Positions 1-8,784 of a stretch of DNA of 64,000 nt are shown here, one piece after another. Numbering within the stretch: the first letter of the stretch is position 1; each line of letters starts with the position of its first letter. Source of the DNA: Serratia sp. DD3 (lineage in GTDB: Bacteria > Pseudomonadota > Gammaproteobacteria > Enterobacterales > Enterobacteriaceae); NCBI RefSeq assembly GCF_000496755.2, contig NZ_AYKS02000093.1:27535-91534 (forward strand), read 5' to 3'. The notes below the pieces were generated by a model that saw nothing but the letters and a program-made list of their open reading frames with translations, did not search any database and was not told the origin of the DNA. The position numbers and the translations under genes were made by a program.

Positions 1-2
1 TC

Positions 3-764
3 CTGGTGAACCCTGCCAGCTTGATTATCGGTTTAGCCAATAACCTACCGGAAAATGTGACTGTTTATAACCATACCCCAGTGATGCAGATCCGCCACGG
101 TAAGGTAAAGCAGGTGGTGACGCCCTATGGCAGCATAAGAACCGCCAACATCATGCTGGCGACCAACGCCCTTTCCAGAGAACTGTCCCCGGTCACCAGC
201 AAACAGGCAGCCATGGCGACATTTGCCAGTATCACCGCACCTTTAACCCCGGAGCAACGGCAAAAGCTGCCAGAAATGGGCAGTTGGGGGCTAACACCAG
301 TAAACGCCATTGCCGGGGCAACATTGCGCTATACCCAGGACCACCGCTTCCTGATTCGCCAACATGTGGTACCGGCGTTAAATGGCCGCGTCACCGCCGC
401 GCAAACCTATCAAGCCACCCTGATGCACAAAAAAATATTCAACAAGGTTTACCCACAACTAACCGAAGTACCGCTGATTCGCACCTGGTCTGGCACCATT
501 AGCGTCACCAGAAATGGCGCACCGGTTTGGGGAGAACTGCGAAAAGGCATATACACCGCTGGCGGCTGTAACGGGGCTGGGGTCTCTAAGCAAACCATCG
601 CCGGCACACTCTTGGCTGATTACGCACTGGGGCATGACCACCCACTAATTGGTGCCATGCAAGAGTTGGGTAAAGCCAACTATCTGCCACCTTCACCGGT
701 GTTGGATATCGCTATTGCGGCATCCCTACTCAAAGAAAGATATTTGGGGCGCAAGGAAATTTGA
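3..764 (+). CDS. FAD-dependent oxidoreductase (DAO family), C-terminal part
   Basis: The reading frame is open at the left edge, so this is the 3' part of a longer gene; the in-frame GTG at position 6 is unlikely to be the real start. The visible ~253 residues resemble the C-terminal half of DAO-fold amine or amino-acid oxidases of the gamma-glutamylputrescine oxidase/glycine oxidase type. Visible signs are a substrate-domain strand pattern, the segment RTWSGTISVTRNGAPVWG, and the late FAD-contact glycine cluster (YTAGGCNGAGVSKQTIAGTLLADYALG). The N-terminal Rossmann GxGxxG lies outside the window. Such enzymes oxidise an amine with FAD and release H2O2. The substrate cannot be told from this fragment. 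Confidence 0.75.
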   Translation: MVNPASLIIGLANNLPENVTVYNHTPVMQIRHGKVKQVVTPYGSIRTANIMLATNALSRELSPVTSKQAAMATFASITAPLTPEQRQKLPEMGSWGLTPVNAIAGATLRYTQDHRFLIRQHVVPALNGRVTAAQTYQATLMHKKIFNKVYPQLTEVPLIRTWSGTISVTRNGAPVWGELRKGIYTAGGCNGAGVSKQTIAGTLLADYALGHDHPLIGAMQELGKANYLPPSPVLDIAIAASLLKERYLGRKEI

Positions 765-777
765 TTATAATCCCCGC

Positions 778-804
778 AAGCTACAGCTCACCATGCTGTA
801 GCTT
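778..804 (+). terminator. hairpin after the oxidoreductase gene
   Basis: A perfect 9-bp stem (AAGCTACAG / CTGTAGCTT) with a 9-nt loop lies 14 bp after the stop codon. The following sequence (GAGTAATAAAG) has no T run, so this is a terminator-like or mRNA-stabilising hairpin rather than a textbook intrinsic terminator. Confidence 0.45.
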
Positions 805-840
805 GAGTAATAAAGACCATACAATTAAAGGATTATATTA

Positions 841-1839
841 ATGAGTGCATCACCTAAAGCTGCAGATATTCTCTATTCAGATTATATTAATTCATTGTCT
901 CCTGATGTCAAAACTCATTTTGATGAGTTGCAAGTGATGATAAAAAACTCCGCCAGAGATTATTATAATGAACTTGGTGAGTGCTTATTTTTTATAACGG
1001 ATAGCCACCCTTACTACGAAGATGTGAAAGATGTTTTTTATGATGCCTTTGTAAACTTATACACCAAAAACCCCTTATCCCCACAAGAAATCCCGTTATT
1101 ATTTATTGGATTCCATGTTCTAGATAGAATTAACCGCCAGAGAGATCCATTAGGTTTCCTGTTAACTGACCAAGCTATCTATATACAGGACGATTTTAGC
1201 GTCTTCAAAGATAGTAGCCCTCTTCCTAGATGTTACGCTCTCCCAGCCAATCATAATGACATCGCAATTTTTGTTGATATGCTTATTGGCAAATTTAACC
1301 GTTGGAAAGACTGGGAGAATTTAGAGTTAAGTGCAGAAAAAATCATCAAGCCGAACGTTAGATTGGTTTTAATTAAGATGCTGGAAATGCTTCTTGATTA
1401 TCACAGTAAAAACAATACATTACTGGAACATTCAGTTAAAGAAATTGAGCCTGCCGAATTTATTAAGAGTAGAAACCTAGAAGGCACGCTATTATTGGGT
1501 GACGACGCCAGTGCAAGCAAAAAAATCAACAAAGTGATAAAGAAATTTAAAATTCCAGCTGATGAAAGCATCAAGTTAGCATTAGTTGATTTCCCTTTCT
1601 TTGGCGGCCCCTATGGCATGGCTTTTACTGACAGCGCATTATATACAAAAGATTTGCTAGAAGACCCGCTAAGAATTCCTTTTGATAAAACAGGTCGACG
1701 TGACTTGTCTTACAACCAACAAAAAGAGTTGCGCTATAATCACGATCAAGAACTCTTCATCCCGGTACATATTAAAGAGTCCATTAGAGATGAGCTATTA
1801 GATTTATTGCGCCAGGAAATTAACAAAGTAGCGCGCTAA
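841..1839 (+). CDS. hypothetical protein with two TD-x-x-(L/I)Y segments
   Basis: 332 residues, soluble and charged, with no signal peptide or membrane helix. ATG 841 follows an AAAGGA ribosome site. I do not recognise the family. Two similar segments recur: GFLLTDQAIYIQD near residue 101 and GMAFTDSALYTKD near residue 259, the second preceded by DFPFFGGPY. This 'glycine-hydrophobic-TD-x-x-hydrophobic-Y' pattern is seen in bacterial PH-like/YcxB-type beta domains, so an internal duplication of such a domain is possible; this is inference. The gene is more AT-rich than its neighbours, which may point to transfer. It stands alone between a hairpin and a strong terminator, so it is probably monocistronic. 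Confidence 0.7.
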   Translation: MSASPKAADILYSDYINSLSPDVKTHFDELQVMIKNSARDYYNELGECLFFITDSHPYYEDVKDVFYDAFVNLYTKNPLSPQEIPLLFIGFHVLDRINRQRDPLGFLLTDQAIYIQDDFSVFKDSSPLPRCYALPANHNDIAIFVDMLIGKFNRWKDWENLELSAEKIIKPNVRLVLIKMLEMLLDYHSKNNTLLEHSVKEIEPAEFIKSRNLEGTLLLGDDASASKKINKVIKKFKIPADESIKLALVDFPFFGGPYGMAFTDSALYTKDLLEDPLRIPFDKTGRRDLSYNQQKELRYNHDQELFIPVHIKESIRDELLDLLRQEINKVAR

Positions 1840-1870
1840 TACCAAGCTTATAATACGATTAAGCACCTTT

Positions 1871-1919
1871 CCAGTTACCTCGAATACGACTTAATAGCGC
1901 ATAAAGGTAACTGGTTTTT
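1871..1919 (+). terminator. intrinsic terminator of the 841-1839 gene
   Basis: A perfect 10-bp inverted repeat (CCAGTTACCT / AGGTAACTGG) with a 24-nt loop is followed directly by TTTTT. It lies about 30 bp after the stop of the plus-strand gene and just beyond the 3' end of the convergent minus-strand SHOCT gene. Confidence 0.75.
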
Positions 1920-1940
1920 CAAGCAACAACAGAGTAACAA

Positions 1941-2333
1941 TTAACCCAGCGCTTTCGCCTTGAGCTGTAAGTACTCACTCTCGGTAATCACACCGTCATC
2001 CCACAGTTTCTTGGCATCAGTAATCTGCTCTGCTGGCGACTTCCCTGCCACTTCACGGATATAGTCATTGGTCGCAGAAACAGAACGTTGCACTTGCGCA
2101 CGATGGCGCTCTGCCATGCCTTTGCCACGGGTAATCAGATAAACCAGTGACGTTAACAGTGGGACGAACAGCAACGGGATAATCCACGCGGCTTTAGCAT
2201 AGCCGTTCAATTCATGATCACGGAAAAGATCAGAGACAATCTGGAAAATGATAAACAGATAAGCAATAAAAAAGAACAGGGAAAACGATGTGACCAGTAT
2301 GTCCCAAAGGGTAAATAAATGTTCTGTCATCAT
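1941..2333 (-). CDS. small membrane protein with C-terminal SHOCT motif
   Basis: 130 residues. Two hydrophobic helices span roughly residues 9-35 and 46-67 (the second begins AAWIIPLLFVPLLTSLVYL), the layout of the PLDc_N-type two-helix membrane module. A linker follows, then a C-terminal short helical segment (ITDAKKLWDDGVITESEYLQLKAKAL) that fits SHOCT, the small C-terminal domain with a conserved 'L..L...G.IT..EF...K' pattern. SHOCT is linked to oligomerisation or nucleic-acid contact in various proteins, but no defined function is known for this architecture. ATG 2333 is preceded by AAGGAGCT on the minus strand, a strong ribosome site. Likely an inner-membrane protein of unknown role, transcribed alone. 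Confidence 0.75.
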   Translation of the reverse strand: MMTEHLFTLWDILVTSFSLFFFIAYLFIIFQIVSDLFRDHELNGYAKAAWIIPLLFVPLLTSLVYLITRGKGMAERHRAQVQRSVSATNDYIREVAGKSPAEQITDAKKLWDDGVITESEYLQLKAKALG

Positions 2334-2727
2334 AGCTCCTTACAGCTAGTAGGATAAAATCACAGCATCTTAATAGATGATCGTTTCAATTATATGTCAT
2401 ATAAGCATTTTTTTCCATGTTAAACCGTGGCAAGCAAGGCCACGGCTACGGACACTGCCTATGGGGTTTTAACCCACAGCCTTCCCCATACGATAGAAGA
2501 TTAAATAACATTAAATTTACTAAATTACTGATTTTTAATCATTTTACCATATTAAGATGAATACAATATGAGGAACATCGCCTCAGTGATGAAATTAGCA
2601 TCAGCGAAAACCTATCCAATGATTTTTGTCATTTTCCTGATTAACGGAATGTTGCGGGGGAACACACTGTGCTAGGATAATTTGCCGCTATTTTGGGCAC
2701 TGACGATCACTCTAACAGGATGTTCTT
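2334..2727. promoter_or_regulatory. intergenic region with a likely promoter for the ABC operon
   Basis: 394 bp between divergent genes. On the plus strand TTGCGG (2652-2657) and GATAAT (2676-2681) are 18 bp apart, with an alternative extended -10 TGC-TAGGAT (2670-2678). This is a plausible sigma70 promoter about 45 bp before the ABC start. A perfect 7-bp hairpin CCGTGGC/GCCACGG lies at 2425-2445. No gene was seen. Confidence 0.4.
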
Positions 2728-3690
2728 ATGCATATAAATAATAGAAAGATTTTTGTCACCCTGGCAGCAACCTTATTCGCGGTAAGCAGCTATGCTGCTA
2801 CGCCAAAATCAGTGGCTATCGTCTCCATCGTTGATCACCCGGCATTGAATGCCACGCGCGATGGTGTCATTGATGAACTCAAAGCCTCGGGTTATGACCA
2901 GGATAAAGTCAAGGTTGAATTCCAGAGTGCCCAAGGGAATATGGCCACCGCCGGGCAGATTGCCCGTAAGTTTATCGGTGACAAGCCCGATGCCATCGTA
3001 GCTATTTCCACCCCTGCCGCTCAGTCAGTGGTTGCCGCCACCAAAACCATTCCTGTGGTGTTTACTACCGTAACCGATCCCGTTGCCGCCAAACTGGTCA
3101 GCAGTTGGAAGCCCAGCGGCACCAACGTTACCGGGGTTTCAGACAGCCTTGCTATTGGTCCGCAAGTTGACTTGATGTTAAAAGTTAAACCCGATGCCAA
3201 ACGTGTGGGGATGGTATTCAGCCCGGGTGAAGTCAATTCAACCGTGGTGGTCAAAGAGCTAAAAGAGGAGTTAGCCAAGCGCGGCATGACTCTCGTTGAA
3301 GCACCCGCCGCTCGTACCGTAGATGTGGCCCCAGCAGCCAAAAGCCTGGTGGGTAAAGTGGATGTGATTTATACCAATACCGATAATAATGTTATTTCTA
3401 CCTACGAATCGCTGGTTGCGGTGGCGAATCAAGCCAAGATCCCGTTGATCGCCGGGGACAATAGCGTTGCCAAACGTGGTGCGGCGGCTGCGCTCGGGAT
3501 GAGCTATTACGACCTGGGCCGGCAAACCGGTAAAGTCGTGGTGCGCCTGTTAAATGGTGAAAAACCCGGCACCATTGCCCCTGAAATTGGTAATAAACTC
3601 AGCTTGAGTGTCAACCCAGCAGCAGCGGCGAAACAAGGTGTCACACTACCTGCAGAATTAGTGCAATCAGCACAGGAAGTGATCAAGTAA
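2728..3690 (+). CDS. ABC transporter substrate-binding protein (ABC_sub_bind / TrpX-like)
   Basis: 320 residues with a Sec signal peptide (positively charged start, hydrophobic core, cut after SSYA before ATPKS). The mature part has the two-lobe layout of the ABC_sub_bind family (COG2984): an N-terminal VAIVSIVDHPALNATRDG strand-helix, FQSAQGN, IVAISTPAAQSVVAATK, and VIYTNTDNNVIS in the second lobe. Members of this family bind small ligands; some are linked to tryptophan or tyrosine uptake, but the ligand here is not known. The next two genes encode the cognate permease and ATPase, so this is the periplasmic receptor of a three-gene importer. ATG 2728 has an ACAGGA ribosome site. Confidence 0.85.
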   Translation: MHINNRKIFVTLAATLFAVSSYAATPKSVAIVSIVDHPALNATRDGVIDELKASGYDQDKVKVEFQSAQGNMATAGQIARKFIGDKPDAIVAISTPAAQSVVAATKTIPVVFTTVTDPVAAKLVSSWKPSGTNVTGVSDSLAIGPQVDLMLKVKPDAKRVGMVFSPGEVNSTVVVKELKEELAKRGMTLVEAPAARTVDVAPAAKSLVGKVDVIYTNTDNNVISTYESLVAVANQAKIPLIAGDNSVAKRGAAAALGMSYYDLGRQTGKVVVRLLNGEKPGTIAPEIGNKLSLSVNPAAAAKQGVTLPAELVQSAQEVIK

Positions 3691-3722
3691 CTTTCTACGT
3701 TGATGGTTATTTTATACCCACA

Positions 3723-3762
3723 CTCCCCCCAATTGCTGCGATCATAGCGGCACAGGGGGGAA
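3723..3762 (+). repeat. C6/G6 hairpin between receptor and permease genes
   Basis: CTCCCCCCAAT (3723-3733) pairs through six C:G pairs with CAGGGGGGA (3753-3761), with a second inner helix (TGCTGC/GCGGCA). It lies in the gap inside the operon. A very similar element occurs at 31958-32000, which suggests a small intergenic palindrome family. It may trim or stabilise the mRNA so that more receptor than permease is made; this is inference. Confidence 0.5.
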
Positions 3763-3824
3763 CTCCGGTATTTTACTAGGGATGGCCCACCCCATTGGGT
3801 GGGGTAAGGTTTTATGAGGTTTGC

Positions 3825-4727
3825 ATGTCGTTAATTTCCCTGATGGGAGCATTGGAGATCGGTTTGATCTTTGCGCTGGTTGCGCTGGGAGTGTTGATTT
3901 CCTTTCGTTTGCTCGACTTTCCCGATTTAACCGCGGATGGTAGTTTCCCCTTAGGCGGAGCCGTTGCCGCCGTGATGATAGTCAGTGGTTTCAACCCTTG
4001 GTTAGCATGTGGGTTAGCGACAATCGCTGGGGCTGGGGCGGGTTGTCTCACTGCTTGGCTGCATGTGCGGCTCGGCATCCTGCAACTGTTGGCCAGTATT
4101 CTGGTGATGATTGCCCTGTACTCCATCAATCTACGTATTATGGGCGCTCCTAATCTGGCCCTTATTGGCTTACCGAGTGTTTTCACCCCCTTTATCAGCA
4201 CGGTTGAAGATAATGCCTGGCTGATTCAACCGCTCCTGCTACTGGTGATTGTTATCGTGGTTAAGCTGGCGCTGGATGCGTTTCTGTCATCGGAAGTCGG
4301 CCTTGCTCTGCGTGCGACTGGGGCAAATCCTCGCATGGCGCGCGCACAGGGGATCGCCACTGGCCGTTTGACGGTAATCGGCATGGCGCTTTCTAATGCG
4401 TTGATTGCCCTGGCAGGAGCGCTGTATGTGCAAACTCAAGGCGGTGCGGATATCTCGATGGGGATCGGCACCATTGTCGTGGGTCTGGCTGCGGTGATCA
4501 TCGGTGAAACACTGTTACCCGCGCGTAGCCTTTACCTGATCACCTTGGCAACCTTGCTGGGCGCACTGCTATACCGCCTGATGATTGCTCTGGCCTTGAA
4601 TGCCGACTTTATTGGCCTGCAAGCCCAAGATTTAAACCTGATCACCGCCGTATTGGTCACGCTGGCACTGATCCTGCCGAAGTTAAAACAAAAACTAAAA
4701 AGCAAGCAAGGAAGACGATCATCATGA
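3825..4727 (+). CDS. ABC transporter permease (TrpY-like, COG4120)
   Basis: 300 residues from the ATG at 3825, which has GAGG seven bases upstream; an in-frame TTG at 3795 lacks a ribosome site. The protein is almost entirely hydrophobic, with about eight to nine membrane helices. It contains LLDFPDLTADGSFPLGGAV near the N-terminus, a conserved permease signature of the branched-chain/TrpY type, and ALRATGANPRMARAQGI in the cytoplasmic loop that would contact the ATPase. It forms the inner-membrane channel of the importer. The ATPase start overlaps this gene's stop by 4 bp (ATGA), indicating coupled translation. Confidence 0.85.
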   Translation: MSLISLMGALEIGLIFALVALGVLISFRLLDFPDLTADGSFPLGGAVAAVMIVSGFNPWLACGLATIAGAGAGCLTAWLHVRLGILQLLASILVMIALYSINLRIMGAPNLALIGLPSVFTPFISTVEDNAWLIQPLLLLVIVIVVKLALDAFLSSEVGLALRATGANPRMARAQGIATGRLTVIGMALSNALIALAGALYVQTQGGADISMGIGTIVVGLAAVIIGETLLPARSLYLITLATLLGALLYRLMIALALNADFIGLQAQDLNLITAVLVTLALILPKLKQKLKSKQGRRSS

Positions 4728-5518
4728 TGCGTGCCGAACAGTTATTTAAAACCTTTAACCCCGGTACCCCACTGGAGAACCCGGTATTACGCGGTCTCTC
4801 TCTGAGCATTGAAACCGGGCAATTTGTTACGGTGATTGGTAGCAACGGTGCTGGGAAATCAACGCTGCTCAATGCGATCAGCGGTGATGTGACCCCCGAC
4901 CGCGGTAATCTGTTTATTGGCGAGCAGGATGTCACCACTATGCCAGCCTGGCGTCGTGCAGGTATGGTCGCCCGAGTATTTCAGGATCCGCTGGCGGGTA
5001 CCTGTGAGGGACTGAGTATTGAAGAGAACCTGGCACTGGCACTGCAGCGCGGTCAGCCTCGCGGGTTTCGACATGCCGTTAAAAACCAGCAACGGCAGTT
5101 GTTCCGCGACAAACTGGCTACGCTGGAATTGGGGTTGGAAAACCGCTTAGGTGACCATATGGGCTTGCTCTCGGGGGGGCAACGGCAAGCGGTCAGTTTG
5201 TTAATGGCATCATTGCAACCCTCTAAATTACTGCTGTTAGATGAGCATACGGCGGCGCTCGACCCTAAAACGGCTGCCTTTGTTTTGGCACTCACTGACC
5301 GTATCGTTGCCGAACAACAACTGACGGTGCTTATGGTAACCCACTCCATGCGCCAGGCCTTGGATCACGGCCATCGAACCGTGATGCTACACCAAGGGCG
5401 AGTAGTACTGGATGTTAGCGGTAAGCAGCGGGAAAACCTGCAAGTTACCGACCTACTGGCCATGTTTGAAAAAACACGCGGTGAAAAACTGGACGATGAC
5501 GGCTTACTGCTAAGCTAG
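4724..5518 (+). CDS. ABC transporter ATP-binding protein (TrpZ-like, COG1101)
   Basis: 264 residues. Walker A GSNGAGKST (39-47), signature LSGGQRQA, and Walker B LLLLDEHTAALDP are all intact, as is the switch histidine in MVTHSMRQAL. The unusual 'DEHTAALDP' Walker B with His after DE is typical of this ABC subfamily. The protein powers uptake of the ligand bound by the receptor at 2728. It starts inside the permease stop (ATGA overlap). It is the last gene of the operon; about 150 bp with no clear terminator separate it from the convergent lipoprotein gene. Confidence 0.85.
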   Translation: MMRAEQLFKTFNPGTPLENPVLRGLSLSIETGQFVTVIGSNGAGKSTLLNAISGDVTPDRGNLFIGEQDVTTMPAWRRAGMVARVFQDPLAGTCEGLSIEENLALALQRGQPRGFRHAVKNQQRQLFRDKLATLELGLENRLGDHMGLLSGGQRQAVSLLMASLQPSKLLLLDEHTAALDPKTAAFVLALTDRIVAEQQLTVLMVTHSMRQALDHGHRTVMLHQGRVVLDVSGKQRENLQVTDLLAMFEKTRGEKLDDDGLLLS

Positions 5519-5670
5519 GTGGGATGCAGGGACAAGCTCATGCGTGATTCTGCCATTAAGCATAACCCGCCGCTCGAAAACTCGGGGGCTAACAGGATCA
5601 CCATTGGCTTTGTCCCGCCACGCAGCCTGTTGCTTTCTGATGGTTACCACACCTGAAAACAACAGCCTGA

Positions 5671-6470
5671 CTAAATTCGCCGTGATATCTTGTCGCTCCG
5701 CCATCTGAAAACCGGCAACAAGATCGATAGGGACATATCGAAAGGCACATAGAGAGCCCGGCGGCGAGTCCATACCTGACCAGACTGAGGATCATAATCG
5801 GTAGGTAATGTGATCCCTTCCGACTTAAAGGCACGAATACCACATGATTGCGCCGTCATAACACCACGACGCACATGGTCATGGTGCCCAATCACTGCAC
5901 AAGTGCCAAGATTGGCGGCACCTTGCGCTAGTACCACGGCCTGCTGAACCACACCCAAAGTACTCAGATACTCAATCTTCCCTGCTGGGGTAAGTTTCGG
6001 CTCAATGGAAACCACGTTGGTTAATTGATACTTATTTTCCAAAAAGCGGGCGATTTCCCACTGCGCATAGATGGGGACCGGTTGCTGACTATAGAGTTCA
6101 TAAACCGCCTCCGCTAATTGTTCGTTAATCGGCCCAGGATCAGCCAGAGCTTCCTGTTCACCAGGTAAAACGCTATTGCCACTGTTGGCGTTGGGGCGAT
6201 TGCCAAACGATAACGCCAGAATGGAAGTCACTTCATGGATAGGACATTCTTTGGGTTGCGAAATCAAACAGATACCAAAAATCATTGTTGCCGCCTGCTG
6301 TGCCAGTACATCATCATCCAATTCAAGCGCAAGTTTATGCTGCGTTGCTGTCAACGCATCAGAAGTGGCTTCAGAGGGAATACTGGCATTACCGGTATCA
6401 CAAGCCGTCAGCGCAGTAGCGACAATAGCACCAACACCATAAGAACAGAAAGTCTGCGAGTCATCGACAT
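5671..6470 (-). CDS. putative lipoprotein, apparent frameshift in the signal peptide
   Basis: The body is an intact frame of about 245 residues, but its N-terminus makes sense only if two frames are joined. ATG at 6470 gives MSMTRRLSVLMVLVLLSLL and then a stop (TGA). The frame that continues to 5671 supplies ALTAC-DTGN, a good lipobox, just after that point. One missing base at about 6411-6420 would restore a classic lipoprotein signal. The body has features such as LSFGNRP, PIYAQWEIARFL, SIEP and GHHDHVRRGVMTAQ, vaguely like the DUF218 (YdcF/SanA) fold, but I cannot assign a family. It is either a recent pseudogene, a phase-variable gene or a sequencing error. Confidence 0.55.
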
Positions 6471-6672
6471 CCTGATTATGAACCAGATTAATCAACGCTA
6501 ACGCATTTGAGTTGCATGTAAGTGACAAACCCAGTCTAGGCAGATCGCAAAATGAATACCGAACCCAGCCCCGACACCGTGGGCTCATTGCACTACCTGC
6601 CTCTGGATGCTATCAAGAAAGGCCAAGTGTTAACGATACAGGCGTTTTCACTAGGTCAATCGAGGGACAATA

Positions 6673-8784
6673 ATGAACCGGACTCAAGCCCAGCAATTAC
6701 TGCAAACTGCACTTGCCAATCCCACTGCTGAATTTCGTGATGGACAATGGGAAGCCATCGATGCTCTGGTTAACCAGCATCAAAAACTATTAGTCGTACA
6801 GCGTACAGGATGGGGTAAAAGCTCAGTTTATTTTATCAGCACCAGAATTTTCCGTAACCGAGGAATGGGGCCAACCATCATTGTTTCCCCTTTGTTGGCG
6901 TTAATGCGTAACCAGGTTGAGTCTGCTCAACGCTTGGGTTTAGTCGCTGAAACCATAAACTCAGCTAACACCGCTGATTGGCAGGCTATCACTCAACAGA
7001 TCCTCAGTAATCAAATCGATTGCCTGTTGATCTCCCCTGAGCGACTGGCTAACGATGAGTTTATTGAAACTGTCTTGTCGCCGATTGCCGATCGCATTGC
7101 CTTAATGGTGATTGATGAAGCTCACTGTATTTCTGATTGGGGCCATGACTTCCGCCCCGACTACCGCCGTATTGTGAATATCCTGCGGCAATTGCCCGCC
7201 AATACACCGGTATTAGGGACCACAGCAACCGCAAATAACCGCGTAGTAGAAGATATTCAAACCCAGATTGGGGATATTCACATCCAGCGAGGAACGCTAA
7301 CCCGGAAAAGCCTGGCGTTGCAAACCATGGTATTACCGGACCAGGCTTCACGCCTTGCTTGGTTAGCTCAAGTGATACCCACATTACGGGGGACCGGGAT
7401 TGTCTACACGTTAACCGTTCGGGATGCTGAGCAGGTCGCCGCTTGGTTGAGAAATAATGCAATTGATGCCAAAGCCTATCACGGTAGCATTGAGGCCGAA
7501 GAGTTTGCCGATAGTAATACTTACCGTGAACATCTTGAAACTCAGCTCTTGCACAACAAGTTGAAAGTCTTGGTCGCGACGACCGCATTAGGGATGGGAT
7601 ATGACAAACCTGACCTCAGTTTTGTTATTCATTATCAAGCCCCTGGTTCTATTGTCGCTTACTATCAGCAGGTTGGTCGCGCAGGACGAGGCATTGATAA
7701 CGCACTAGGTGTGCTGATGTCAGGGGGAGAAGATCAGAATATCCATGACTTTTTCAGGGATTCAGCCTTTCCTTCAGAATCACAAGTGAATGAAATTTTG
7801 CATCTGTTGGAAAACAGTGATGGCTTGTCACTTCGCGGTATCGAAGAGCAGTCGAACTTGCGACAAGGTCAGATTGAGAAAGTATTAAAGCTACTCAGTG
7901 TTGAAAACCCGGCTCCGGTTATAAAAGTGGCTAGCCAGTGGCGTAGAACCCCCGTGCGCTATGCGATGGATCATAATCGAATTGCCCACTTAACCAGTCA
8001 GCGAGAGCAGGAATGGGCTGAGGTACAGCATTATCTGACTTACCACGGCTGTAAAATGACCTATTTACAACAAGCATTAGATGACCATGCCCCAGCGGCC
8101 TGTGGAAGATGCGAGTCCTGCCTTGGGCACCCGGTTATCATTCAGGAAATTGACCCCGGCTTGGCCCATCGCGCAGGCATCTTCCTCAAACAGGCAGAAA
8201 TCGTCATTCAACCCAAGGGACAGGTTGCACAATCCAATGCAGAATCGGCAAGAACCTTCCCCGTTTATCAGTTTCCAAGACTACTTGGCGCACTGATGGC
8301 ACAACCAGGCAGAGTACTTTCCCGCTGGGGAGATGCGGGCTGGGGGCGAACGGTAGCAGAAAACAAATTCTCAGGTTATTTTTCGGATGAATTGGTCGAA
8401 GCACTGGCGGAAATGATAATGCAAAGATGGCAACCTAATCCTGCCCCAACCTGGGTGTGCCATGTGCCTTCCATAAGATATCCTGATTTAGTATCCTCGC
8501 TTGCACAACGATTAGCGTTGAGGATAGGGGTACCTTTTGTTGATGCGGTACGCAAAATTCGCGATAACCCACCCCAGCAAGGGCAGCACAATCGTTATCA
8601 TCAATGCCATAACTTAGATGGCGTTTTTGAGATCACCCAATTTAACCGCAATCAGCCCGTTTTACTGGTTGATGACATCATCGATTCGGGTTGGACTCTT
8701 TCTGTTATAGCGGCATTATTACAGCGAGCAGGGAGTGGCGTAGTGTATCCTGTGGCACTGGCTTCATCCTCGGTAAGAAACTGA
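6673..8784 (+). CDS. RecQ-like helicase fused to a phosphoribosyltransferase domain
   Basis: 703 residues. The N-terminal ~370 residues are a superfamily-2 RecQ-type helicase: Walker A TGWGKS (45-50), DEAH box (148-151), motif III-like GTTATAN, motif V VATTALGMGYDKPD and motif VI QQVGRAGRG. A cysteine group C477-x2-C480-x2-C483 probably binds zinc. The C-terminal ~190 residues are a type I phosphoribosyltransferase domain with the PRPP loop VDDIIDSGWT (666-675). The start ATG 6673 follows GAGGGACA. The stop shares one base with the start of the DprA-like gene (TGATG), so the two are translationally coupled. RecQ-PRTase/DprA pairs occur in defence-rich regions and I recall them being listed as candidate anti-phage modules. 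The biochemical role of the PRTase domain is unknown. Confidence 0.85.
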   Translation: MNRTQAQQLLQTALANPTAEFRDGQWEAIDALVNQHQKLLVVQRTGWGKSSVYFISTRIFRNRGMGPTIIVSPLLALMRNQVESAQRLGLVAETINSANTADWQAITQQILSNQIDCLLISPERLANDEFIETVLSPIADRIALMVIDEAHCISDWGHDFRPDYRRIVNILRQLPANTPVLGTTATANNRVVEDIQTQIGDIHIQRGTLTRKSLALQTMVLPDQASRLAWLAQVIPTLRGTGIVYTLTVRDAEQVAAWLRNNAIDAKAYHGSIEAEEFADSNTYREHLETQLLHNKLKVLVATTALGMGYDKPDLSFVIHYQAPGSIVAYYQQVGRAGRGIDNALGVLMSGGEDQNIHDFFRDSAFPSESQVNEILHLLENSDGLSLRGIEEQSNLRQGQIEKVLKLLSVENPAPVIKVASQWRRTPVRYAMDHNRIAHLTSQREQEWAEVQHYLTYHGCKMTYLQQALDDHAPAACGRCESCLGHPVIIQEIDPGLAHRAGIFLKQAEIVIQPKGQVAQSNAESARTFPVYQFPRLLGALMAQPGRVLSRWGDAGWGRTVAENKFSGYFSDELVEALAEMIMQRWQPNPAPTWVCHVPSIRYPDLVSSLAQRLALRIGVPFVDAVRKIRDNPPQQGQHNRYHQCHNLDGVFEITQFNRNQPVLLVDDIIDSGWTLSVIAALLQRAGSGVVYPVALASSSVRN

